Shown here piece by piece: positions 10,464-21,625 of a stretch of 64,000 bases of DNA. Every line of letters starts with the position of its first letter. The first letter of the stretch is position 1. Position numbers and translations under genes: made by a program. The DNA lies in assembly GCA_033398695.1 (NCBI GenBank), contig CM065806.1, positions 36,543,001 to 36,607,000 of the forward strand, read 5' to 3'. A model generated the notes under the pieces. That model was not told where the DNA came from. It did no database searches and saw nothing but the letters and a program-made list of their open reading frames with translations. This DNA comes from Orobanche coerulescens. Its lineage: Eukaryota; Streptophyta; Magnoliopsida; Lamiales; Orobanchaceae.

Positions 10464-12324
10464 TGTTAGGAATATGCCCTCGAATGCCACTCAGGGGATG
10501 AGAGAGTAAGGGCATTATACTTGTAATTATGGAATAATTAATAAAAAGGCAATACGATTCATTCACTGTTTATTGTATTTCAATTGCATTCTTGACTTGG
10601 TAAACATTGAAGTGAAGTCCATGTAAATAAATCGAACATTCCATTCTCGTTATGGGATAAGAGAAAATGTACTGGAAGTGTTTAAAGTTTATTTACGTAA
10701 ATTGTTCGCAAGTCAATAAACTTAAAATGGGCATTAAGTTTTAATATGACTTGTATAACTGATGCTAGGACGTGTGCACATCTTGATAGCATAGTTATAA
10801 GTATATTGGTGGGGCCAGTATACTCAAACATGACTCATACTCGATTCAGTCACACGGTATGCACTCTCGGAGAGTCGATGACGAATCGAAAGGTTGTGAT
10901 AGTATACGTGGACCTTTGACTTGAGGTTCGATAGAAGATGTGCTGTGACGTTTAGTTTGTCATTAGAGTAGTTAGACTCATTTGCTTAATTCTTGAGTCG
11001 ACCTCGAAGTGCGGACTATACGGGCGAGTAGCGATCTTTACCGTACGCCAAGAAAGGATTCTATCTCTGTTAGTGAGCGGCGAATGTCCTATCTGGTTAA
11101 TGGCAAATAAGATCATAAGTCTTTGGCGAAGCATTACGATATAGTCGTATTATATACACAATTAAACAGGAGGTCGTGATTTGCATTAAAACATGTATAG
11201 AGAGTAGTCAAAAGTAGGGTTTGACTTTACCGTGAACAGAAGACTTGACCGGGACAGCTGATGACCGGACTATACGTATATAGTATTCACGACATAATGG
11301 TTCTGGAATGATCCCTTCATTCGTTCTCAGTCGGGGTTTACAGTGCGGCCCGCTAGGCTGGCTAAGTGCTGCCCGCACTCATTGGTTCCTCCCAATGCCG
11401 GCTAAGACGGACCTACGGAGTCGCGCATCACGAGCGTTGACGGATAAATGTGAATTTATTATCTCTCTATTAATATTAGATATTGGATATCTAATTATGA
11501 TTTATTGGATAAATCAAATATCGGTCTTATGAATTTAAATTAAGTTACTGGGTAATTAATTTAATTCATAAATTATATTTCTTAGAGAAATATATATTTG
11601 TATTTGATATAATTAATTAATTAGATTAATTAATTAATATAAATACATTGATGATTAAAAGGAGTGTATTTAACGGAGTCGTTTGTGAACGTCAGGTACG
11701 AGCCGAGTGGCTCGGCTCGTTTTCTAGAAACTTCCTTGTGGCCACCCACTCCTCATGGCATGGCATGTTCTTGCATGTGTGTGGGAACTCACTTAGAGTT
11801 GATATTCCCACATAATTGTGAATGATAGTTGTAAAGGAATAATTATTCCTTTATAATATATATATCATTACATTATAAATGATGAGATGAGATAACACAC
11901 ACACACTTGCAAAAAGTGAGCTGTCTGCCGTGAGTTAAAGTGAGGAGAGAGAGAAAAATTTTCCTTCTTCATTTTGTTCATCTTTGAGGTGAAAAGAAGT
12001 AAGAAAAATTAAGAGAGAAAAAATTCCTACAACACTTCCTAGCCGTGTTCTTCATAGAACGGAGTGTTGTAGATTTTTCCGGGCAACTTCCGACGCGTGT
12101 GAAGTCTAGGCTTCGAATTTTCGGTGCTTGGAACGAAGGGATTTCGTGTTCGGGATGGGATCGTGATCATCGTCTACACTTTACGAAGATTTATTTCAAA
12201 GGCTTCAAGGGTATGAAACTTTATCTTCGTATTTATTTTTCGTATATACGTTACTTGATCGATCCTGTTTGGGATTCGTATTTATTTTCGCTGCGTATTT
12301 CGTTTTATTTTCGGAATCCCAACA
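10464..12324 (+). mobile_element. R3 3' LTR
   Basis: This 1861-bp LTR is a near copy of 3001-4868, with TG...CA ends and ATATT after it. Most differences from the 5' LTR fall in one block, roughly 10920-11260, where small indels and local rearrangements (for example CAGG versus CGAG) are dense. The flanks on both sides are almost identical. This uneven pattern is taken up in the findings. An open frame over 12045-12542 crosses the LTR end into antisense R2 and is not a gene. Confidence 0.95.
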
Positions 12325-12329
12325 ATATT
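12325..12329. repeat. R3 target-site duplication, right copy (ATATT)
   Basis: Matches 2996-3000. The R2 integrase reading resumes from here on the minus strand. Confidence 0.95.
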
Positions 12330-14545
12330 ACCCCACCAATAATTCTGCTTCAAATCCTTATACATCTTGTTAGATCCCGAGTGAATAGAGTACGGGGTAG
12401 CATGGGCTTCTCTCATGATAGAGTTTCTCAACTCTTCGTCAGCGGGTACACAAACTCGATTTCTAGTACGTATCAATCCATCCTCGTGGATCACAAATCC
12501 AGGGGCTTTCCCTTGGGTTACCTCATCCCGAACTCGAGATAAGAATGGGTCCGTAATTTGCTTCGATTTGATCATATCATCACGAGACGAAGAAATCTCA
12601 AGGGTGCAAAGTTGTCCCTGAATATGCTGTAACCAAACTTCAATTTCTGGCCTCATAAGGTCCAACTGCAACTCTCTCTGTGCTGTCAAACGGCTCAGCA
12701 TCTGCTCCTGCACTGTCTTACGGCTCAATGCATCGGCAACCACATTTGCTTTACCCGGATGATAAAGGATCTCGATATCATAGTCCTTGATTAATTCTAG
12801 CCACCTTTTCTGTCTCATGTTCAACTCCTTCTGAGTAAAAATGTACTTTAGACTCTTGTGGTCTGTAAAGATCTGGCAGGTAACTCCATAAAGATAGTGA
12901 CGCCAGATTTTCAAAGCAAACACCACGGCTGCTAATTCCAAGTCATGGGTCGGATAGTTAACTTCATAGGGTCGCAATTGTCTCGACGCATAGGCAATCA
13001 CTTTCCCTTCCTGCATTAGTACACATCCTGCACTGTCTCGACGCGTCACTATACACCACAAATCCTTCCGTTCCTTTTGGTAAGACCAAAACAGGTGCCG
13101 AAATCAATCGACTCTTGAGCTCATCAAAACTTTGCTGACATGTTTCTGACCACAAATACTTCTTGTCCTTTTGCAGTAAGTTAGTCATCGGTTGCGCAAT
13201 TTTAGAAAATCCTTCTACGAACCGTCGGTAGTAACCTGCTAGGCCGAGGAAACTACGAACTTCCTTCACGTTCTTCGGTGGTAGCCAATCTCGAATGGCT
13301 TCCGTCTTTTGTGGGTACACTCTCACCCCTTCGGCTGATATCACATGCCCGAGAAAGACAACCTCAGGCATCCAGAATTCACACTTAGAAAATTTCCCAT
13401 AAAGCTGTTCCCGCCTCAATGTATTGAGAACTTGGTGGAGGTGACGCTCGTGCTCTTCGTGGTCACGAGAGTAAATAAGAATGTCGTCAATAAAACGACT
13501 ACAAAGTGATCCAGATAGTTAATATAAACTCGATTCATCAATTACATGAATACCGCCGGTGCATTAGTCAGTCCAAATGGCATCACCACAAACTCATAAT
13601 GCCCATAGCGAGTACGGAATGCTGTCTTCGAAATGTCAGACTCTCGAATCCTCAACTGATGATAACCAGATCTCAAGTCGATCTTAGAAAACACTGCAGC
13701 TCCCTGAAGTTGGTCCAATAAATCATCAATACGAGGCAAAGGATACTTGTTCTTGATGGTTACCCTGTTCAGCTCACGGTAATCAATACATAAGCGCAGA
13801 GATCCATCTTTCTTCCGTACAAATAACACTGGTGCTCCCCAAGGGGATGCACTAGGTCGAATATAGCCCTTGTCAGTCAACTCCTCAAGCTGGTTCTTCA
13901 ATTCCTGCATCTCAGTCGGGGCCATACGATACGGTGCTTTTGAAAGCGGGGATGTCTCTGGTTCTAACTCAATAATAAACTCCACGTCACGATGAGGAGG
14001 TAAGCCTGGCAACTCGTCTGGAAATACATCTGGGTAGTCTCGGACTACCGGAATGTCGGCCAATTCAACTGGTCGATCTGTTGTTTTGGCCATGTAGCAC
14101 CAATAACCAATACACCCTTGATTAAGCAGTTTCACTGCTTTCATAGCGCTGATGAATCTCCCAGAACGACTGGGATTATCCCCTCGAAAGATACACTCGA
14201 AACCATCATCAGAAGTGACGGTTACCATCCGCTTGCGGACACTGAGTATTGCATCATGACGATCCATCCAATCGATACCCAAGATTATATCATCCTTAGG
14301 TAAATCGACTACAATCAGATTTGACAACCACTCACGGTCGTTCAAACGAATCGGACAGTCCTGGACTTCATGATTTCCAATAATTCTTCTACCATCAGGT
14401 AGACCAATCACGTAGGGCTCACAATTGATAACATGGTCTAGAGGCAAACGACTTAAACAAGAAGAATATATAAAGAAGTGTGAAGCACCGGTATCAAAAA
14501 AGAACACACACAGGTTGGGAGTGGATCTCGAGTATACCTGAAATC
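12325..14545 (-). pseudogene. R2 pol: protease, RT, RNase H, start of integrase
   Basis: Reading on the minus strand: protease motif DTGAS near 14495, then RT with [16 protein letters not shown] and MPFGLTNAP in one frame down to 13542. A frameshift follows, with FIDDILIY (catalytic pair, about 13497-13474) in another frame and [14 protein letters not shown] in the frame 13419-12964. Near 13060 the RNase H start (YSDAS) is followed by another frameshift. RNase H continues at 13061 with [10 protein letters not shown] and VADALSRK. The integrase zinc-finger His pair ([15 protein letters not shown]) closes just before R3. The domain order PR-RT-RH-IN is that of Ty3/gypsy. At least three frame changes make it non-functional. 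Confidence 0.9.
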
Positions 14546-14563
14546 ATGCTGGCCTCGGGATCG

Positions 14564-15867
14564 TCAGCTTTCTTCATCTCGTAAATCTTGGGTTTCAGCT
14601 CCGCACTGTGTACCACTTTGATTCCCACGGCCCATTCCCCAATTCGCCCCGGTGGTCTGATAGAAAGCGGACGGAGGCGTCCGGTTCTGGACAGAGGACT
14701 GAACTGGAGCATGAGATGCTACTGGTTCATGTCCGGGCCCACTCCTGCAAAAACGAGCACGGTGACCATTCTTACCACAACTATGGCATGTGATGGCAGG
14801 CTTTGGGGATTTGAAGTTGATATGCCCCTGCCCCCCACAGTTATGACACACCACAGATGAGGGAACTGTTCGAGAGTGCGATCCGGCGGGCTTTGACGCC
14901 ATGGGTGGTTGATCAGAAGGGTTTGGCAACGACTGGGGCTTCCTGAATGTCCCCCGATTACTCTCAGTCTGGTTCTGGTTCCTAGATATTTTGTTGTTGG
15001 ACTGTGGTTGTTTCTTGGAAATCTCCTTCGCGGTGAGTTCATACTCCAAAGCTTTCTCGATGAACTCTGGTAAGGTAGTACAGTGGTGATTCAACAGCTG
15101 CATTCTCATTCGGGGTTTAAGCCTCTTGAGAAAGTATTTGATCTTATCGGCCTCTGTTCGGATAATTGTCGTGGCGAAAGGAAGGAGTGCCTGGAACTTC
15201 TCAGCAACAGATAATACATCATCGTCTTCAGACGGGTCGGGGTTCAGTAGTTCCGACAGTTTGGCCTCACGGAGTGGCCCTGGATAGTAACGGTCTAGCA
15301 TGAGGTTTTTCAATTCCTCCCAAGTGTAAACATCATCAGCTGGCCTTACTGAAAGCCACCAGGTGTGAGCGCCTTTGCTAAGATAATACGCGGCTACCGA
15401 GATGCGGTTCTCTTCCGGGCAGTCCACCATCTGGAAAAGTTTCTCAAAATGCTCGATCCAATGCATAATGTCAGCAGGCTCAGAGGAGCCTTCAAAGGTC
15501 GGTGGTCGCTGGCGAGAGATGTCGCTGATAATCTGACTCACGGGTCCGCCAATCACAGGATGAGGATGAGGCCCCTGTTGCTGGCCAGTAGCGGCCCTCT
15601 GCATAGCTTCCATTAGTTGACCATCTGGGTCATCTGTGTCATCATGCCCTGCATCACGACGTAAGGATCGACACGCGCATCCCCGCGCCCACTGTGGTGC
15701 GATTGTTCCCTAGAAGGTGAACCACTGTCTGCGGAACTCTGATCCGCATTCGCGCGTCTGTTGGCTCGAGGTATCGGGATTCGGCCCCTTCCGCGGCCTC
15801 GTCCCCCTCTGCCACGACCTCTCAGGTTTCTTTCCATACTGAAAGAATCAATCATAATGATAACCAT
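14564..15867 (-). pseudogene. R2 gag with two zinc knuckles
   Basis: The minus-strand frame 15867-15613 begins with an arginine-glycine-rich leader (GRGRGGRGRGRGR) after an ATG near 15834. A stop at 15613 is followed at once by a 349-codon frame to 14564. This holds the capsid region (WIEHFEKLFQ, TWWLSVRPADD, LDRYYPG) and two CCHC knuckles. The first (CHNCGGQGHINFKS) has Ser in place of the last Cys; the second (CHSCGKNGHRARFC) is intact. Gag packages genomic RNA into particles. R5 has the same RG-rich start, supporting a common family. One stop and a frameshift before the protease disable it. Confidence 0.88.
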
Positions 15868-16260
15868 AAGTACAGTTCAAGATACTAAAATTCATGCTAA
15901 GTTTATAGCAACAAGGAATCACATATTCAAGGAAACGGTTATCGATACCACGAATGTCGCACCGAATATTATATCGGCGTCAAGTCGAACAATTTCAATC
16001 ATATAATCAATTCAGCATTTACCTCGGATTATCAATCAGATAAATCCTGTCACAATTCCTCGAAATAACATGATCAACAAGGAGACCCATACTGATATCA
16101 ATATTATGCCAGTAATTAAATCATGGCTAATAAAATACATACCGTATTTGGCTCGTATGGTCAGGCGCTTGCACAGGTCACACGTGACACGAAGGTCTCT
16201 TGATACTAGTTCATTTCACAATGACTCATAAAAAGGAAACAACTCTCCGATACCATCTTC
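15868..16260 (-). other. R2 leader and primer-binding site
   Basis: About 390 bp without a gene lie between gag and the 5' LTR. On the minus strand TGGTATCGGAG starts 6 bases after the LTR end (complement of 16244-16254) and matches, with one change, the initiator tRNA-Met site also seen in R5 and R6. Confidence 0.8.
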
Positions 16261-19141
16261 TGTAACACCCCAAAAGGCAGCTATTACAGTGCCGTGGACC
16301 CCACACTGGGACCCACCAGGCAATATCCAAAATAGATTAAATAAATATTATTTGTGATACCGAACCACAATGAATAGTCATTACTCCGATTAGGAGTTTA
16401 TTAAAAATATGGCCAACGGCCTTATAATACACAGGATCAAAAAAAAACAAGTATAAACCATATGGAGATGGAAAATACTTCAAATGTCAATACAACCAGA
16501 TAGCAATTTAAATGAAGCAGGAAATAACATAACACGGTTTAACATAACCGGACAACAAAAGATGTGGGGCCCCCGAACTAGTATCCTTCGAACCCTTCGC
16601 CGTCAACATGCTCTTCCCGTGCCTTGCCTTTGCCTCGACCTAAAATACAATACAAGTATTTCGCCCAAACACAGGGTCAGATATACATGATAATTAATTC
16701 TTCCGACATTACACAATTCACATATATATAGATCTCAAGGAAATCATTCTGACTATTAATCATACCCCTCGGGCGTATGAAACAATCAGTCACAAACCGT
16801 CGAGCACATCCAATACTATGGATGATTAACAATATGGCTCAATATGGACATCACAGTACGCCCGATCCGGAAATGTGTCCGTGTACATGTCCTCCCCGTA
16901 TACGGAATCCAGAATATACGTGGGACAATGTACCTAATTAGCCTCACGAAACTACGTCTCGTGTGCACAGTCCAATGCGAAATAATATCCACGCATGACT
17001 ATATATGTGCCTGGCTAAAAATCCTACACAATGACCAATCGGAACGCAGATATGATTCCGGATATGTCGCGATACAACATGACAACGAATTCAAGAAATC
17101 ACATATCCGATTAAGGATCATGAAAAACTCACCGAAGTGAAAATAAGACCAACGAGATCAACGATTCAAAGCGACGTACTTGGGAATGCAACCCCATGAA
17201 GAAAACGGAATAACGTCAAGGACAATGTCAAATCACGACAAACATTACATGAACAATTCATACATATGAAATATATAACCATCACAAGAATCTAATCATC
17301 ATTATAACCAAGCAAGATAACTTGCCTCAATACGGAGACAAGAATAGTCCTCTTCTTGTCGGAACGAACGAACGGTCCTCGACTAATATTGTTTACTCGA
17401 ACAATCAACCTTAAACGAAATACATTTTACTCAATGACATATTCGTATAATTATCAATATAGGATTAGTAAGACGTCATCCTACAATCCTTTAGAATAGT
17501 TTGCTATTTCCAATTATCGAAGCCTTATGTCAGGAGTTCTTTTAACATCATTACAACCATAAAATCGATTTACAATACTTTTACCGAATGTTCACATGGT
17601 TCATCATAAACAAGAGTTCTATCAAGGGTATGTTGAATAACCAATTATGATGTTAAGATCATCTTATGATGATTAAACTTTCCAAAACATTAAAATGTTG
17701 AAAGAACAAAATCTGCACATTTATGATCATTCTCCTCTCATCTAAATTGAATATTAAGCTTACAACAAGGTTATTAGTTATGAGATTACACCATATCTAT
17801 GAAGGTTATCAAAATCTTTCTTTACAAGGTTGGAAGATCCATTAACATCACGATGAATTCACCATCTATCTAGTATGATGATCAAAACAATCTAAGTTCT
17901 CAACACATTAGATTAATGAAAAGTTGTTGTTGGTTTCACAAATATCCTTAACCATTCAAAATCTTGCTGAGCTAAACATAAGGAGAATATGATTCTTAAG
18001 AAATCTGAGTAAGAAGACATCCTTCTACTTCTAACATGGCCAAGTTCTTCCCAAGGTAAGTGAAAACTTAAAATGGTGTTTAATCACTTTATGATAACAA
18101 CTTTATTAGTTAAATCCAACTACGGTGAAGTTAACTGATTCAAGGGTATTCTACTGAGCTAAATTCATCCAACAAGATGAGCATGATAGTTACAACGTGG
18201 TTAGAATCACTATATCATCAAGAACACATCCATCTCAAACCCTCATTTATCATGTTCATCAAAAGTGTTAAAAAGGTTGGATTAAAACTATGTTTTACTT
18301 GATTAATCTACTCTAGGTGAAGTATAATTCGTTATTAACGTCAACATATGAAAATAATACAGAGAGGAAAGTACACCTACCTCCAGAAATGAAGAACAAC
18401 CTCAAAGCTATGAGAAAATGTACTCCAAGCTCAAGAACACCTTCTAGTCTCCAAGGAAATGAGCTCTACTTCAAGATTTAAGGCTTAGAAGAAAGTTGGG
18501 GGAGGTTGATATCGGTTTGGGAGTGCAGAGGGACGATATATGGAGAGAGAATTGGTTTGGAGTTGTGAAGAAATGAAAAACAGGCTGGTCCTATAAATAG
18601 TCTGTACAGACTTAGCGCACGCTAACAGGAAGCTTTAGCGTACGCTAACACACTTACGTGCGCTAACTGGTTAATATTACGTACGTAAGCGGCTTACAGT
18701 GGCTACTGTCTTGAATTCGCAGGTCGTTAGCGCACGCTAATGAAAAAGGGGTTACGCACGCTAATAAAAGTTGTCTCTGGTCGACATGACAGCTCAGGCC
18801 TTACTCACATGGATGCCAACGGCTAAGGAGTTCACGTGCTGAAGTCAACAGATGCCAGATTCCCTCTTAGCGTACGCAACAGAGGAAACATTACGCACGC
18901 TACGGCACAGGATTAGCGTACATTAATCATACTATGTAGCATACGCTACATCAACAGAAAAATTCGAAAATGCAACTCTCTAATTAACATCGAATCATCA
19001 CATATGAAATGAAATAACAACGATATGAAATTCAAATCTATAATACCTAAACATAATACTAAATGCAACGATTCATGATAATCAGATTATCCGAATAATA
19101 CAATGACAGGTAAAAACGAAAAATTACAGTCAGATATTACA
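16261..19141 (-). mobile_element. R2 5' LTR, 2.9 kb
   Basis: This 2881-bp LTR, read on the minus strand, runs from TGTAATATCTG (complement of 19131-19141) to GGGGTGTTACA (complement of 16261). Reverse-complement similarity to R7 (34910-38060) is evident, for example the segment around 16840-17100 against 37680-37930. It holds no gene: ORFs 16484-16690 and 16844-17140 are chance frames. A palindrome array (18612-18949) lies upstream of a TATA-like sequence (CTATTTATAG on the minus strand, 18591-18600). Confidence 0.88.
18612..18949 (-). repeat. R2 LTR array of TAGCGYACGCTA-like palindromes
   Basis: Roughly ten near-palindromic words of the type TTAGCG(C/T)ACGCTAA or TTACGTACGTAA lie in about 340 bp, spaced irregularly. 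In the R2 orientation they lie just upstream of the TATA-like sequence, so probably in the U3 promoter. R5, R6 and R7 carry related arrays. Confidence 0.88.
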
Positions 19142-19560
19142 AAGATGATCTCTATGATTTAGAGGCTCGAGGTGCTCAACTTTCATATGGATTTATCCCT
19201 TCAGATTGATCTCATCCTTCTATCTCTGCCTGACTCCTTCATGCAGTTTGTAATGAATTTCAACTGTAATGAGATTTCATGCACATTAGCTGGGCTAATG
19301 AATAAACTGGTGACGGCACAGTCTAACATGAAGACTAAGTCGAGGGAGGATGCTCTTTAATTTCTTCAGGGCCTCGGAGGTCCAAGAACAAGAATAAAAA
19401 GACCTACGAGCAGTATAAACCCAAGAAAGGGGTGCAGAAAGGCAAGGGCAAGGCCCTAAAGGTTCAAAAGATATGCGGTCCAAAACCTACTGACAAATGT
19501 CTTGAATGTGGTGAGCTGGGCCACTGGCGTAGGACTTGTCCAAAGATCAATTGCGCATAA
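19142..19560 (+). pseudogene. R4 gag, C-terminal part
   Basis: The frame picks up in mid-gag at the R2 junction (KMISMI, a stop, then RLEVLNF, which R3 has without the stop). It continues through LQIDLILLSLPDSF and LAGLMNKLVTAQ to about 19360, then frameshifts into a lysine-rich stretch. The zinc knuckle at 19498-19539 is complete (CLECGELGHWRRTC, CX2CX4HX4C). It binds the packaged RNA. The upstream gag half lies beyond R2, outside the window. Confidence 0.8.
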
Positions 19561-19599
19561 AGTACGGAACTTTTTGTTTTTAAACCAATTGTTCCGCTA

Positions 19600-21625
19600 C
19601 TGTATATTCTGCTTCATGGATTCTGGATTCTGGTGCTACTTCTCATATTTGTACTATGAATCAGGATCTGGAACGAAGTAGGCAGCTAGAAGCTAGGGAA
19701 GTGATGATCACTGTCGGAAGCGGACAAAGTGTCTAGGCAACCGATATTGGATCACTCCTACTGGGTTTGGAATATGGTTTTATTTTGACGTTAGGTAAAC
19801 TATTTGTTTTGCCCAAGGGGCATAAAAATATTGTATCCATTCCAGTCTTGGACCAGAAAGGATTTTCTTTCTTCATTGGCAATGGTAGTTGTATTTATTT
19901 TGAAAATAAATTGGTTGGCACAGCTACGTTGTTGAATGGTTTATATCATCTGAACTTACAAAATAAATCAGCAGTAAACACTATAACTAAGAAATATGGT
20001 AGGCAAGATACTAATCAAGCTCTTAAGTGGCACCTTAGACTTGGTCACGTTGTTCAGACCAAGGTTCACAAAATGGAGAAAGATGGACTTTTAAGTCCAT
20101 TGGGTGTAGAACCCTATCCAACTTGTGAATCCTGCTTTAGAGGCAAGATGACTAAGTCCCCCTTCACATGGAAATTTGAAAGGGCTGCTGAAAAATTTGG
20201 GTTGGTACATACCGACGTTTGTGGTGCTTTGGAAGCAGCCCGAGACGGATATCAATATTTCATAACATTCACAGATGATCATACTAGGTATGGGATTGTG
20301 TACTTGATGAAACATAAATCCGAAGCCTTTACTAAATTCAAAGAATTTAAGGCCCTAGTTGAAAAACAGACTGGATGTCATATCAAAGCACTTCGGTCGG
20401 ACCGAGGTGGCGAATATATAAGCACAGAGTTTGATGAGTTCCTTAAGGAACATAGAATAGTTTCACAATTCACGCCTCTAGGAACCCCATAATTAAATGG
20501 TGTTTCAGAAAGGAGAAATCGAACTTTGTTGGACATGGTCCGCTCCATGTTGAATTAAACTAATTTACCAATTTACCTATGGGGGTATGCCTTACTTATC
20601 GCTGCCTATATCCTTAATAGATGTCCTTCCAAATCCGTTCCTATCACTCCGCATGAGATGTGGACTGGTAAGAAACAAAGTCTTAATCACATAAGGATTT
20701 GCGGATGTCCAGCCTATATCAAGAAGGCTAAGGTGGACAAACTGGAAGCGAGGTTTGTCAATGGACATTTCATTGGATGCCCAGAGGACTTGATGGGTTA
20801 TCTATTTTACATGTCAGAAGACCATAAGGTTGTTCTGGCTTTACAAGCGCACTTCCTTGCGGATGAGTTCATTCAGGAAGGTGGCTCGGGTAGAAATGTC
20901 TCTTTAGAAGAGCACAAAGAAAGTCCTGAGGTGACATTTGATCAAGGATCACGAACCGAACCTACTAAAACACAACCTCCACTCCGAAGGTCTGATAGGG
21001 TGTCTCACTTACCTGAGAGGTATGACTATACACATGTCGAGGAACTGGGTCTCCACAACGTACCAGATAGCCGTGAGGACGACCCTGTCACCTATGACCA
21101 AGCGGTAGTGGATGTGGACTCCAATAAATGGCAAGAATCTATGGAAGCTGAGATAGACTAGATGCATGACAATCAGGTCTGGACTCTAGTAGATCTACCA
21201 ATTGGCATGAAGTCTATTGGAAGTAAATGGATCTATAAGAGAAAGACTGATAGGGATGGCAAGGTTGACGCCTATAAGGTCAGGCTTGTGGCAAATGGTT
21301 ATACCCAAAGGGAAGGGATCGATTATCATGATACCTTCTCACCCGTAGCTATGATCAAGTCGATTCGCATGATGTTTGCCATTGCTCTCCATTATGATTA
21401 TGAAATATGGAAAATGGACGTCAACACGGCTTTTCTAAATTGATACCTCGAGGAGAAAATCTACATGGAACAGCCTAAAGGTTTTGTGTCCAAAGCTAAT
21501 ATTCATAAGGTGTGTAAGCTGCAACAAGCCATTTATGGGCTGAAGCAAGCTTCTAGGAGTTGGCACCTTCGATTTGACGAAGCATTCAAGGACTTTGATT
21601 TCGTGCGAAACGAGGAGGATCCATA
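19600..21625 (+). pseudogene. R4 protease, integrase and 5' half of RT
   Basis: The protease motif DSGATSHICTMN is encoded from about 19626. After a stop near 19735, the integrase frame 19767-20492 (241 codons) shows WHLRLGH, CESC, the Asp in HTDVCGALE and the Asp in RSDRGGEY. It ends at a stop just before the NGVSERR motif, which follows at about 20495-20515. RT sequence continues in frames 20658-21161, 21162-21443 and 21465-21625, each separated by a single stop (TAG at 21159, TGA at 21441), with QREGIDYHDTFSPVAMIKSI and WKMDVNTAF (the catalytic Asp is kept). R5 cuts the frame after NEEDPY. Confidence 0.88.
21621..21625. repeat. R5 target-site duplication, left copy (CCATA)
   Basis: CCATA precedes the lower R5 LTR and is repeated at 30616-30620. 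It falls in the R4 RT codons for Pro-Tyr. Confidence 0.95.

Larger units (their letters stand above)
3001..12324 (+). mobile_element. R3: complete Ty1/copia element, 9.3 kb
   Basis: R3 has two long LTRs (1868 and 1861 bp, TGTTAGG...CCAACA), an initiator-Met-type primer site, a long leader, and gag, protease, integrase, RT and RNase H in copia order, then a polypurine tract, all flanked by ATATT. LTR length and protein sequence fit the Angela/Tar-like group of plant copia elements, a moderately sure lineage call. It inserted between the HH and CC halves of the R2 integrase zinc finger. All its reading frames are broken, so it is not autonomous. It is closely related to R4. Confidence 0.95.
2432..19141 (-). 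mobile_element. R2: Tekay-type Ty3/gypsy element, split by R1 and R3
   Basis: R2 reads on the minus strand: 5' LTR (16261-19141), primer site, leader, gag, protease, RT, RNase H and the start of integrase down to 12325, then R3, then integrase again from 3000 to 2432. There R1 interrupts it, and the remainder, with the 3' LTR, must lie left of the window. Its right end abuts the R4 gag at 19142, so R2 inserted into R4; the 5 bases after it are AAGAT and the partner duplication is out of view. Protein similarity to R5 places it with the Tekay/Del chromoviruses, though its own C-terminal chromodomain is not in view. Confidence 0.85.

Noticed and set aside
12045..12542. 165-codon plus-strand ORF crossing the R3 LTR end
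   Set aside because: It joins LTR sequence to the antisense of R2 integrase, and the ATATT junction lies inside it.
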